Shown: piece by piece, positions 27,211 to 34,455 of the stretch
Numbering within the stretch: position 1 is the first letter of the stretch
How the letters are laid out: the number at the start of each line of letters is the position of its first letter
Origin: Epilithonimonas caeni DSM 17710
GTDB taxonomy: Bacteria; Bacteroidota; Bacteroidia; Flavobacteriales; Weeksellaceae
Assembly: GCF_000426465.1 (NCBI RefSeq)
Contig: NZ_AUFK01000013.1
Location: 186,001-250,000 of the forward strand
DNA: 64,000 nt
Direction: 5' to 3'
Made by a program: the position numbers and the translations under genes
Notes under the pieces: generated by a model
Database searches by the model: none
Told to the model about the DNA's origin: nothing
The model's input: only the letters and a program-made list of their open reading frames with translations

Positions 27211-27438
27211 ATGGAATTAATAACACTCAAAATATTCAATACGGAAATCGAAGCGGAAATGCTCAGAATTTTCTTAGAGTCGAACGGCGTTGAAGCCTTT
27301 GTATTTGGAAATATTATGGCAAATACCTTCAATTTGTTTAATAATACAAATGAAGGTGTTCAGCTGAAAGTCTCAGAAAATGATTTCGAAAAAGCGAATA
27401 AATTGATGGCTGAATTTTATAATAAAGACCATCAATAA
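27211..27438 (+). CDS. DUF2007 domain protein
   Basis: A 75-residue protein in the DUF2007 (putative signal-transducing) family: an N-terminal strand LITLKIFNTEIEAEMLRIFL, ESNGVEAFVFG, and C-terminal GVQLKVSENDFEKANKLMAEF, a small ferredoxin-like alpha/beta fold. It probably shares the pyrD transcript and ends at a strong terminator. Molecular role unknown. Confidence 0.85.
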   Translation: MELITLKIFNTEIEAEMLRIFLESNGVEAFVFGNIMANTFNLFNNTNEGVQLKVSENDFEKANKLMAEFYNKDHQ

Positions 27439-27466
27439 AAAACCTCGTCGCTCGACGAGGTTTTTT
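27437..27466. terminator. Strong bidirectional terminator
   Basis: A 14-bp stem (27437-27450 with 27453-27466; core CCTCGTCG/CGACGAGG) is flanked by A and T runs between convergent genes. Confidence 0.92.
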
Positions 27467-27484
27467 ATAATTATTTTTAAAGAT

Positions 27485-29848
27485 TTAAAACTTAAAATCC
27501 ACACCAACATAGAAATTCTGTTTCATGATTGGCGCATAAACCATTCCGCCGTCAAAGTAATTTCCAAACGGATTTCCTGCATCCAGAATCGCCACTTTTT
27601 GCTGATAGCCGGTCAAATTCTCTCCACCCAAATAAACTCTGATTTTCTCAGAAAAATTCCTGGAAATCTGAGCATTCAAAGTGGCATAACTTGGCGAATA
27701 ATCTCCAATTTGGAATTCTGTCGGATTCGATTTTGTATTCGGAAGTCTTTGTTTTCCAACTAAATTCAAAGTCGTGTCAAAGCTCCAAAATCTGCCTTTC
27801 TCCGTTTTGTTGGTTGAATAAGCCAGGTTCGCAAATCCGCGATGTTTTGCCATAAAAGGCACTTTTTTCAATCCGCTCAAGTAATCCAAAGCGACATCAT
27901 AATATTTGTAAGCCAATCTAAAATCTAAGTTTTTAAACGGCTGAAAATCCCATTGTGTCTGGAAACTGTTCGCAAAAGATTTTCCTTCAAGATTGTAAAA
28001 CAAAATTTTCTGAGCAGATTCATCCAAATCTGTCACCACCTGATTCTGGAAATCCGTTCTGAAAAAATCAGCCAAAACGGTTGATTTTCTTCCAAACAAT
28101 TTGAATTCCTGTTGTAGGCTCACTCCATAATTCCACGCAATTTCCGGCTTCAAACCATAGATTTCGCCACCATTATTGATGATTTGGATTTGTCGGTTGG
28201 ATGCAAAATAGGACTGACTTTCTGCAAAGATATTCGCTGTTCGGAAACCTCTTCCTGCTGAAATTCTGAAAATGGTTTTCGGTGTCAAATCATATTTGAA
28301 GTTCATTCTTGGTGTAAACTGCGTTCCTGCAAGATTGTGAAAATCAACACGCGCACCGGTTACCAAAGTGAATTTTTCGCCGGTCAAAGTATATTCTGCG
28401 AACAATCCGGGAACGGTTTCGGTTCTTTTGTAGACTTCGAGAGCCTCGGTCTGACCAAAGCCATAATCTTCATCGTACTTGTCATAAAGAAAACTTGCTC
28501 CAACTTTATATTTGTTGTTCGTGTTTCCAATAATGCTTTCGAAAATCAAATTAGAATAGTAAGAAGTTTCTTTTCCAAAATAATTCCTCAATCCGAAAAA
28601 GCTATCTTGTTGATGATACGTCAATTGATTCATCCAGCCGAGACTTTGGTAAGGTTTCCCTTTGAAAACATAACCCGTTTTGTTCCAAACCTGGAATCTC
28701 GAAATATCAATCCCAACACCATAAAGCGATTGGTCTTTCTGAGAAATCCTTTTATTGTATCCGATTTGTCCGGCTGTTCTCTCATCTTTCAGATAATTAA
28801 TTCCGAAATGCGAAGCAAAACCAGAGTTGTCCAAGTCATTGTAATTCAATAGATAAGCAACATTTAACTGACTGCCTTTTGGCCGGTCAAGAAAACCGTC
28901 ATCATTCATATCCGTATCGCCAAACGTTCCGTTGCCGTGTAACAAAACACTTTGAGTCCATTTTTCTGAAATTGGAGAAGTACTCGTCACATTCGCTTCA
29001 ACTCGTCCGTTGTTATCAGAAAACAAATTGATTTCCGTTTCAGCTTTTTTAGCATCATCTTTCGTTTTCAAAAGTTCCGTATTGATTTGTCCTGTGATAC
29101 TTTCGTAGCCGTTCACAACCGTACTTCCGCCTTTGGTCAACTGGATTCCGCCAATCCATTTTCCAGGAATGAAATTCAGTCCATAAGGCGAAGCCAATCC
29201 ACGGATTTCCGGCAGTTGTTCTTTGGTAAGAAGCGTATATTTCTGGTCTAGTCCGAGCATTTTCAGTTGCTTGGTTCCTGTAACCGCATTACTGAATGAA
29301 ACGTCCACAGTCGCATTGGTTTCAAAACTTTCGGAGAGGTTGCAGCATGCGGCTTTCAACAATTCTTTGGAGCTGATATTGAAAATTAATCCTGCTTCTT
29401 TTTTGCTGATAGCTGTTGCTTCTTTTTCCCTCGTCAGTTTTACACCTTCAATCTGATTCGTTTTCGCATCAGAATCTGAGTGATGTTCAAGTGTGTCATT
29501 CGGTTTTTCAAAATCAGAACCTCTCGTGTAGAGACAGCAAGCAGGCAGATTTTTATAAGCTTCTTCAGGTGCTTTGAATTTCTCATTATCGTGACCAACT
29601 TCAGCGATCTGTTTCAGTATATCGTCACATTTGACTTTCGATTCGTCAAGCGTCATTGTCAAAGTCTGATTACCGGCTGTCCAGTTGGCGGTTGTTGCGC
29701 CAGCTTTCAAGGCTGCTTTTTCTATTCTTGCTTTACATTGTCCGCAATTTCCTTTTACCAAAAATTGTTCTGTAACGGTTTGTGCAAAAGACAATACGGA
29801 ACAAACGAGCAGCACAGAAAACATAAGTTTTCTACTTAAATAATTCAT
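27485..29848 (-). CDS. TonB-dependent receptor with N-terminal heavy-metal-associated (HMA) domain
   Basis: A 787-residue outer-membrane receptor. A signal peptide (to SFAQ) is followed by an HMA-like domain with GNCGQCKARIEKAALKAG and a trailing CCLYTR motif (about 100-108). A short linker precedes a plug (about 200-290) and a barrel. The start at ATG 29848 is chosen over an in-frame TTG at 29854. The preceding gene encodes a free HMA protein with the same motifs, and the operon begins with a Cys-rich protein, so copper or another soft metal is the likely cargo. This is inference from domains. Confidence 0.9.
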   Translation of the reverse strand: MNYLSRKLMFSVLLVCSVLSFAQTVTEQFLVKGNCGQCKARIEKAALKAGATTANWTAGNQTLTMTLDESKVKCDDILKQIAEVGHDNEKFKAPEEAYKNLPACCLYTRGSDFEKPNDTLEHHSDSDAKTNQIEGVKLTREKEATAISKKEAGLIFNISSKELLKAACCNLSESFETNATVDVSFSNAVTGTKQLKMLGLDQKYTLLTKEQLPEIRGLASPYGLNFIPGKWIGGIQLTKGGSTVVNGYESITGQINTELLKTKDDAKKAETEINLFSDNNGRVEANVTSTSPISEKWTQSVLLHGNGTFGDTDMNDDGFLDRPKGSQLNVAYLLNYNDLDNSGFASHFGINYLKDERTAGQIGYNKRISQKDQSLYGVGIDISRFQVWNKTGYVFKGKPYQSLGWMNQLTYHQQDSFFGLRNYFGKETSYYSNLIFESIIGNTNNKYKVGASFLYDKYDEDYGFGQTEALEVYKRTETVPGLFAEYTLTGEKFTLVTGARVDFHNLAGTQFTPRMNFKYDLTPKTIFRISAGRGFRTANIFAESQSYFASNRQIQIINNGGEIYGLKPEIAWNYGVSLQQEFKLFGRKSTVLADFFRTDFQNQVVTDLDESAQKILFYNLEGKSFANSFQTQWDFQPFKNLDFRLAYKYYDVALDYLSGLKKVPFMAKHRGFANLAYSTNKTEKGRFWSFDTTLNLVGKQRLPNTKSNPTEFQIGDYSPSYATLNAQISRNFSEKIRVYLGGENLTGYQQKVAILDAGNPFGNYFDGGMVYAPIMKQNFYVGVDFKF

Positions 29849-29867
29849 CGTCAAAAATTTAAATTAA

Positions 29868-30260
29868 TTACTTAAGTTCGCAGACTTGTTTTGTATCGGC
29901 ATTTTTCGCCATTTTTTTGCTGTTGTCAGGACGGTCGTATTGGCAGCAGGCATCCAAATCGTCATAGACTTTGTCAGAAGCACGGAACATTTCGTTGTCG
30001 TGACCAACTTCTGCAACGTTTTTCAAGACCGCTTTTTTGTCGGTTTTGGAAGCGTCATAACTTACGGTCAGGACTTTTTTGCTCATACTCCAGTCGGCTG
30101 ACTTTACGTTTTTGTCAGACTTAGCAGCCGTTTCGATGCGTTCTTTGCACATTCCGCAGTTGCCTTCTACTCTGGCTTTGAAGGATTTGGTTTGAGCAGA
30201 AAAATTGGAGAATAAAAATATGGAAAGGAATAAAATTCCTGATTTTATGATTGTATTCAT
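29868..30260 (-). CDS. Exported HMA-domain protein
   Basis: A 130-residue periplasmic protein with a signal peptide (to NFSAQ, about 22) and an HMA fold: GNCGMCKERIETAAK supplies a CxxC pair, with KVLTVSYDASKTDKKAVLKN and EVGHDNEMF. The CCQYDR motif near 106-111 matches the CCLYTR motif in the receptor downstream. Tandem CxxC and CC motifs suggest metal relay to the receptor. It lies 19 bp upstream of the receptor gene in the same operon. Confidence 0.88.
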   Translation of the reverse strand: MNTIIKSGILFLSIFLFSNFSAQTKSFKARVEGNCGMCKERIETAAKSDKNVKSADWSMSKKVLTVSYDASKTDKKAVLKNVAEVGHDNEMFRASDKVYDDLDACCQYDRPDNSKKMAKNADTKQVCELK

Positions 30261-30291
30261 TTTGATTAATTTTAATTGTTTTGTAATAAAG

Positions 30292-30372
30292 ACTCTTCGA
30301 CTTCGCTCAGAGTGACATTTCTAATACTAACTGTTTATTCTTCAAACTCGTCAGGCTGAGCCTGTCGAAGCC
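30292..30372. repeat. Two dispersed CTGAG/TCGAAG repeat copies inside the metal operon
   Basis: TCTTCGACTTCGCTCAGAG (about 30293-30311) and GGCTGAGCCTGTCGAAGCC (about 30355-30373) lie in opposite orientation between the HMA gene and the Cys-rich gene. They could form a large hairpin that affects mRNA processing within the operon. Confidence 0.5.
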
Positions 30373-30387
30373 ATTTAAATAAAAAAA

Positions 30388-30759
30388 TTAACCAAGTTTA
30401 GGCGGTTGCCAGATATTAAAAGACCTTGCTAAAGGCGATTGTGAATAGTAAGAAAATGGATTGTGTATTTTGAAAATCGGTTTTTTCAATTTGTTGTCGA
30501 AATTATTCAGAACAACAGAAAAAACGAATCCCGAACTGCAGGTTTTGCAAGTGGTACAATTGTCTTTGCAGTCTTTCTCTTTCTTGGAATCGTGATGACA
30601 GGAATCTGATTTTTTCTCTTCTTTTTTGCAACAGTCTGAGTTTTCTTTCTGAGCCTCGCAACAAGAACTTTGAGCCAACTGAACATTAAAATTCTGCTTC
30701 GGAAATACAAAAATTCCCAAACAGAAAATCATTAATATCAATTGAAACTTTCTCAACAT
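30388..30759 (-). CDS. Small Cys/Lys-rich exported protein (resembles the HYC_CC_PP family)
   Basis: A 123-residue protein with an N-terminal hydrophobic segment (about 5-20). A Cys-rich stretch runs from SSCCEAQ (about 31) through NSDCCKK and SCHHDSKK to DCKDNCTTCKTC, and the C-terminus ends in WQPPKLG. The CC and terminal PP features resemble flavobacterial HYC_CC_PP proteins found next to metal TonB receptors; the HYC part is not clear here. It is the first gene of the operon with its own -7 box. Metal binding is likely but unproven. Confidence 0.75.
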   Translation of the reverse strand: MLRKFQLILMIFCLGIFVFPKQNFNVQLAQSSCCEAQKENSDCCKKEEKKSDSCHHDSKKEKDCKDNCTTCKTCSSGFVFSVVLNNFDNKLKKPIFKIHNPFSYYSQSPLARSFNIWQPPKLG

Positions 30760-30766
30760 CGTTTTG

Positions 30767-30774
30767 CAAAATTA
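30767..30774 (-). promoter_or_regulatory. -7 element of the HMA/TonB metal operon
   Basis: The complement reads TAATTTTG and lies 7 nt before the ATG at 30759, leaving almost no leader. Confidence 0.55.
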
Positions 30775-30830
30775 TGAAATAAAAATTATCCAAACGCAAA
30801 GGCGCAATTAATTTCTCTAAACACTGATAG

Positions 30831-30856
30831 AAGTCGCAAATTAAACTTTGCGACTT
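30831..30856 (-). terminator. Hairpin downstream of the DUF4349 gene
   Basis: AAGTCGCAAA (30831-30840) pairs with TTTGCGACTT (30847-30856). A nearly identical stem follows msrB at 34152-34182. The T run on the minus strand is poor, so termination is likely but not certain. Confidence 0.55.
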
Positions 30857-30898
30857 TTAAACGCCCGAGATAATTTTTCTTGCGCCTTTGCGGTAAAT

Positions 30899-31786
30899 CT
30901 ATTTTTCGGTCTTAACATCCATTTTTCTTCTTCTCAAAAAGTAAAATACCAAACCTCCAATCAGGACAATCGGCCAGACAGAAATCAGGAAAACAAATAA
31001 TTGCTGAACCAGATAAAATCCTTCCACAAAAGCATTTTTCACATCATACAGAAAATTGTACTTATATTCATTATCAATGTTTTTGGTATTGATGATCGGG
31101 ATTTTCGCAACACTCGTTTTAGGCTCTTTGATGAAAATATCAACTGTTGAGAATTTCAAATTATCGGAAAGAATTTCGTCAGAATATTTCTGTAGGTTAG
31201 CTTCGGACATATTGTTATCATCGAGATTCACTTTATCTTTTCCGGCTTTCAGTTGAGAAATGTTGGACTTGGTTTTAGCTTGTCTTTCAGATTCCAGTTT
31301 TGCCAATCGGATTCCGGCAGAAACATCTTCTGCGGAAATGATTCTGGAATTGAGGAACACTTTTTTATCATTAATAAAATCCAAAAATTCTCCCAATTTC
31401 TGAGTCGGAACTCTTACCTGCATCCTGTTCTGATTCTGGAATTTTCTAATCAATATCGCCGATTCATCCGACGTGTTGTAAGTATTTTCCGACAAAGTCT
31501 GCGCCTCCATTCTGCTCTTGGTCACAAATCCGCCAATGGTCTGCAACTGCTTCTCAATAGAGATTGTCGCATCATAAACATCCTTTACTTCCATATCCAC
31601 TTCCGCTGTTCTCACAAATTGTCGGTCTTTCACATTTTGCGTCGCAGCCATAGAAATACTGTCCGAAACGGATGCGCTGTCAACAACATAATCTGCAGAT
31701 GCATAAGCAGATTCTACCATTTCGCTTTTTTTACAAGCAAACAAAGTCAAAGCAAGTAAACTGATTGATAAAAATTTAGTTTTCAT
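30899..31786 (-). CDS. DUF4349 domain lipoprotein
   Basis: A 295-residue protein with a lipobox (LTLFAC, Cys18). The DUF4349 region (about 57-275) begins QFVRTAEVDMEVKDVYDATISIEKQL and includes VTKSRMEAQTLS and RMQVRVPTQKLGEFLDFI, followed by a helical pair (about 165-215). A C-terminal transmembrane helix (LFVFLISVWPIVLIGGLVFY split over 264-284) is followed by a basic tail. A lipidated N-terminus plus a C-terminal helix is typical of the family; the function is not known. Confidence 0.88.
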   Translation of the reverse strand: MKTKFLSISLLALTLFACKKSEMVESAYASADYVVDSASVSDSISMAATQNVKDRQFVRTAEVDMEVKDVYDATISIEKQLQTIGGFVTKSRMEAQTLSENTYNTSDESAILIRKFQNQNRMQVRVPTQKLGEFLDFINDKKVFLNSRIISAEDVSAGIRLAKLESERQAKTKSNISQLKAGKDKVNLDDNNMSEANLQKYSDEILSDNLKFSTVDIFIKEPKTSVAKIPIINTKNIDNEYKYNFLYDVKNAFVEGFYLVQQLFVFLISVWPIVLIGGLVFYFLRRRKMDVKTEK

Positions 31787-31799
31787 AATGAGATTATTT

Positions 31800-32176
31800 T
31801 AGATATTAATTATTGATATTGATTTGACTTCGTCGAACCACTTCGTTAGGTTTGGGCAGCTTAATCTGCCTGTAGTTTATCCTGAGCTTGTCGAAGGGTT
31901 CCCTCGCAATGACGAGCTCTACTCAAGTCGGGCTGCGGGTTTCGGCGTTCCAAATTCCGTTCAGACATTTAATCGAAACGGCCTATTCCAAAATTGATAA
32001 TTAGGATGAAAGCTATTTTGCAAATCAATCCGAAACTATTTGTAAACTAAGATTGTGTTTTAACTATCTGATTTTTAATTTTTTGTAAAACTATTTTTCA
32101 AAGAAAAAATTGAAGTTCCAATATTTGTAAAAGCTTTTTAGGAATATTAATTGCATTCTACAAGAAAACAGAATTT
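31800..32176. other. Intergenic region with a dispersed repeat and no visible gene
   Basis: A 390-bp gap between divergent genes. It contains the dispersed repeat at 31873-31898, a CTCAAGTCGGGCTGCGG segment (about 31922-31938) shared with the 7.6-kb mosaic, and then a low-complexity A/T stretch to the acyl-CoA dehydrogenase start. No perfect TAnnTTTG box is visible for that gene. Confidence 0.5.
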
Positions 32177-33535
32177 ATGAACAGCACTATTTCCAAAATC
32201 AAAGGAATTTTTAACCTCCTGAAACATATCGATATAGACCAAATCGCAAAAATTTCCCAAAAAGTTGACCTTCCAAAACTGATGGATCAATTCTCAAAAC
32301 TCGATGAAAATCAAATCAAAGGTCTGACGAAAATGCTTGATTCTTCCGGAAAGAAAAAAGAATTACCGCCCATCAACGGCGATTTTTATGAGCTGCATAT
32401 GAAACTGACGGATGAGCAAAGAGCAATCCAGTTAAAAGTCCGTGAGTTTATGGAAAAAGAAGCCAAACCGTTGGTCAACAGATATTGGCTGACAGACGAT
32501 TTCCCACACGAACTGATTCCCAAATTCAAAAAACTGAATCTTTGTGGAGTGACTTACGAAGGTTACGGCTGCCCGAATTTACCATTTCTAATGGAAGGCG
32601 TTATTGCAATGGAAATTGCCAGAGTTGATGCATCGTTGGCAACGTTTTTCGGTGTTCAGTCCGGATTATCAATGGGTTCGATTTATATGTGTGGTTCCGA
32701 AGAACAGAAACAAAAATACCTTCCGGGAATGCAGCAATTCGATTTGATTGGTGCATTTGGATTGACAGAACCGGAAGTTGGTTCGGGCGCAGCTGGCGGA
32801 TTAACGACGACTTGCAAAAAAGTAGAAGGTGGCTGGATTCTGAATGGACAGAAAAAATGGATTGGAAATGCCACTTTTGCGGATGTGATTATCATTTGGG
32901 CAAGAGACTTAGAGGACAATCAGGTTAAAGGTTTTATTGTTGAAAAAGATACACCAGGATTTGAAGTTGAAAAAATCAAAGGAAAAATGGCTCTCCGAAT
33001 TGTCCAAAACGGATTGATTACAATGAAAGATTGTTTCGTTGCGGATTCTCAGAAAATGGAACACGCCAACAGTTTCAAAGACACCGCAAAAGTCCTTCAA
33101 ATGACCAGAGCCGGCGTGGCGTGGATGGCGACCGGATGTGCAAGAGGTGCTTACGAAAGTGCTCTGGATTATACCAGGAAACGCAAACAATTTGGAAAAC
33201 CGATTGCGTCATTTCAACTAGTTCAGGGACATTTGGTAGAAATGTTATCGAATCTGACCGCGATGCAAACTTTAGTTTTCAGATTGTCCGAGATGCAGGA
33301 TGCCGGTATTTTGAAAGATGAACATGCGTCTTTGGCAAAAGTTTTCTGCAGCCTGAGAACCCGTGATGTTGTGGCGCAGGCAAGGGAAGTAATGGGCGGA
33401 AACGGAATCCTCTTGGAACACGACGTTGCCCGCTTCGTTGCCGATGCAGAGGCAATCTATTCTTACGAAGGAACCAAGGAAATCAACTCATTGATTGTGG
33501 GGCGTTCGATTACAGGGATGAGTGCGTTTGTTTAA
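32177..33535 (+). CDS. Acyl-CoA dehydrogenase family protein
   Basis: A 452-residue FAD enzyme for alpha,beta-desaturation of an acyl-CoA. The ACAD core starts near residue 75 (LTDEQRAIQLKVREFMEKEA), with substrate/FAD loops AFGLTEPEVGSGAAG and WILNGQKKWIGNATFADV, and the catalytic-base signature YSYEGTKEINSLIVGR near the C-terminus. The HDVARFVADAEAIYSYEGT pattern resembles glutaryl-CoA dehydrogenase/ACOX4-like members. The N-terminal 60 residues form an extra helical extension (VDLPKLMDQFSKLDENQIKG) not usual for the family. The acyl substrate cannot be assigned. Confidence 0.93.
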   Translation: MNSTISKIKGIFNLLKHIDIDQIAKISQKVDLPKLMDQFSKLDENQIKGLTKMLDSSGKKKELPPINGDFYELHMKLTDEQRAIQLKVREFMEKEAKPLVNRYWLTDDFPHELIPKFKKLNLCGVTYEGYGCPNLPFLMEGVIAMEIARVDASLATFFGVQSGLSMGSIYMCGSEEQKQKYLPGMQQFDLIGAFGLTEPEVGSGAAGGLTTTCKKVEGGWILNGQKKWIGNATFADVIIIWARDLEDNQVKGFIVEKDTPGFEVEKIKGKMALRIVQNGLITMKDCFVADSQKMEHANSFKDTAKVLQMTRAGVAWMATGCARGAYESALDYTRKRKQFGKPIASFQLVQGHLVEMLSNLTAMQTLVFRLSEMQDAGILKDEHASLAKVFCSLRTRDVVAQAREVMGGNGILLEHDVARFVADAEAIYSYEGTKEINSLIVGRSITGMSAFV

Positions 33536-33584
33536 CTATCTTATGATAATGGAATCTTATATTAGATTTAGTAAATTTACATCA

Positions 33585-34124
33585 ATGAAAAACATATTTT
33601 TTTTAATATTAATCAATTTATTTTTGCAGCAATGTGCGCAGAAAAAAATTGATTTAACCAAACCCCAACAACAAACAAAAATGGAAGATAATACACACGC
33701 CAACAATCCTTATTACTCAAGAACCGACAAAACCAAACTGAATGTTTCCAACGAAGAATGGAAAAAAATCCTTCCGCCGGAAGTTTATGCCATTGCAAGA
33801 GAAGCCAATACAGAATATCCCTTCACCGGAAAGTATAATGATTTTGATGAAGTAGGAGAATATTATTGTGCGGTTTGTGGAAATCATTTGTTTCGTTCAA
33901 GCTCCAAATTTGCGAGCACTTGCGGATGGCCGAGTTTTTTTGAAGCGGATAAAGACGGTGTGATTTACAAACGGGATTCTTCTCACGGGATGGAACGTAT
34001 CGAGGTTCTTTGCAAACGTTGCGAATCACATTTGGGACACGTTTTCAATGATGGTCCGCCGCCAACCGGAACCAGATATTGTATGAATTCCGTTAGTCTG
34101 GATTTTGAGAGAGATAAAAAATAG
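33585..34124 (+). CDS. msrB: Peptide-methionine (R)-S-oxide reductase, lipoprotein form
   Basis: A 179-residue MsrB that reduces methionine-R-sulfoxide. A short lipoprotein-type signal (MKNIFFLILINLFLQQC, Cys17) suggests location in the periplasm or outer membrane. Zinc ligands are YCAVCGN and CKRCESH; the fold motif FASTCGWPSF and catalytic Cys in GTRYCMNSVSLDF are present. The start at 33585 is chosen because upstream in-frame codons overlap the end of the previous gene and are not signal-like. It may share the acyl-CoA dehydrogenase transcript. Confidence 0.95.
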   Translation: MKNIFFLILINLFLQQCAQKKIDLTKPQQQTKMEDNTHANNPYYSRTDKTKLNVSNEEWKKILPPEVYAIAREANTEYPFTGKYNDFDEVGEYYCAVCGNHLFRSSSKFASTCGWPSFFEADKDGVIYKRDSSHGMERIEVLCKRCESHLGHVFNDGPPPTGTRYCMNSVSLDFERDKK

Positions 34125-34151
34125 TTTTATCGCAAAGGAGAAAGGAAGATT

Positions 34152-34190
34152 ATAAGTCGCAAAGTTTCAATTTGCGACTTATATATTTTT
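34152..34190 (+). terminator. Terminator of msrB
   Basis: ATAAGTCGCAAA (34152-34163) pairs with TTTGCGACTTAT (34171-34182), followed by a T run. Confidence 0.85.
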
Positions 34191-34250
34191 TTAATAAGAT
34201 ACATTTCTCTTAAACATAATCCAAAAAATAGTGAGTTTTTCTTTGTGTAT

Positions 34251-34452
34251 TTTTCTAATGAAGCAAAAAGGCTTTGATTTACAGGTGTTTATGTTGTTTG
34301 TCGGTTTTCTAATGAAGCAAAAACTTAATAGAGAAAATGGATATATTATAATTTTATTTTATGAATTAAGAAATGTATGTTTTCTAATGAAGCAAAAAGG
34401 CTTTGATTTACAGGTGTTTATGTTATTTGTCGGTTTTCTAATGAAGCAAAAA
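34251..34452. repeat. Duplicated 73-bp element built from four 19-bp direct repeats
   Basis: TTTTCTAATGAAGCAAAAA occurs four times (34251-34269, 34305-34323, 34380-34398 and 34434-34452). The 35-bp segments inside the first and second pairs are identical except for one G/A, while the middle segment is 56 bp and unrelated. The unit is therefore [repeat-35-repeat] duplicated. It ends 3 bp before the stop codon of the minus-strand AlbA_2/ATPase gene. No Cas genes are near; see findings. Confidence 0.85.
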
Positions 34453-34455
34453 ACA

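Noticed and set aside
34251-34452. A small or degenerate CRISPR array
   Set aside because: The repeat is only 19 bp, the two 35-bp spacers are the same sequence, the middle spacer has a different length, and no Cas genes are near.
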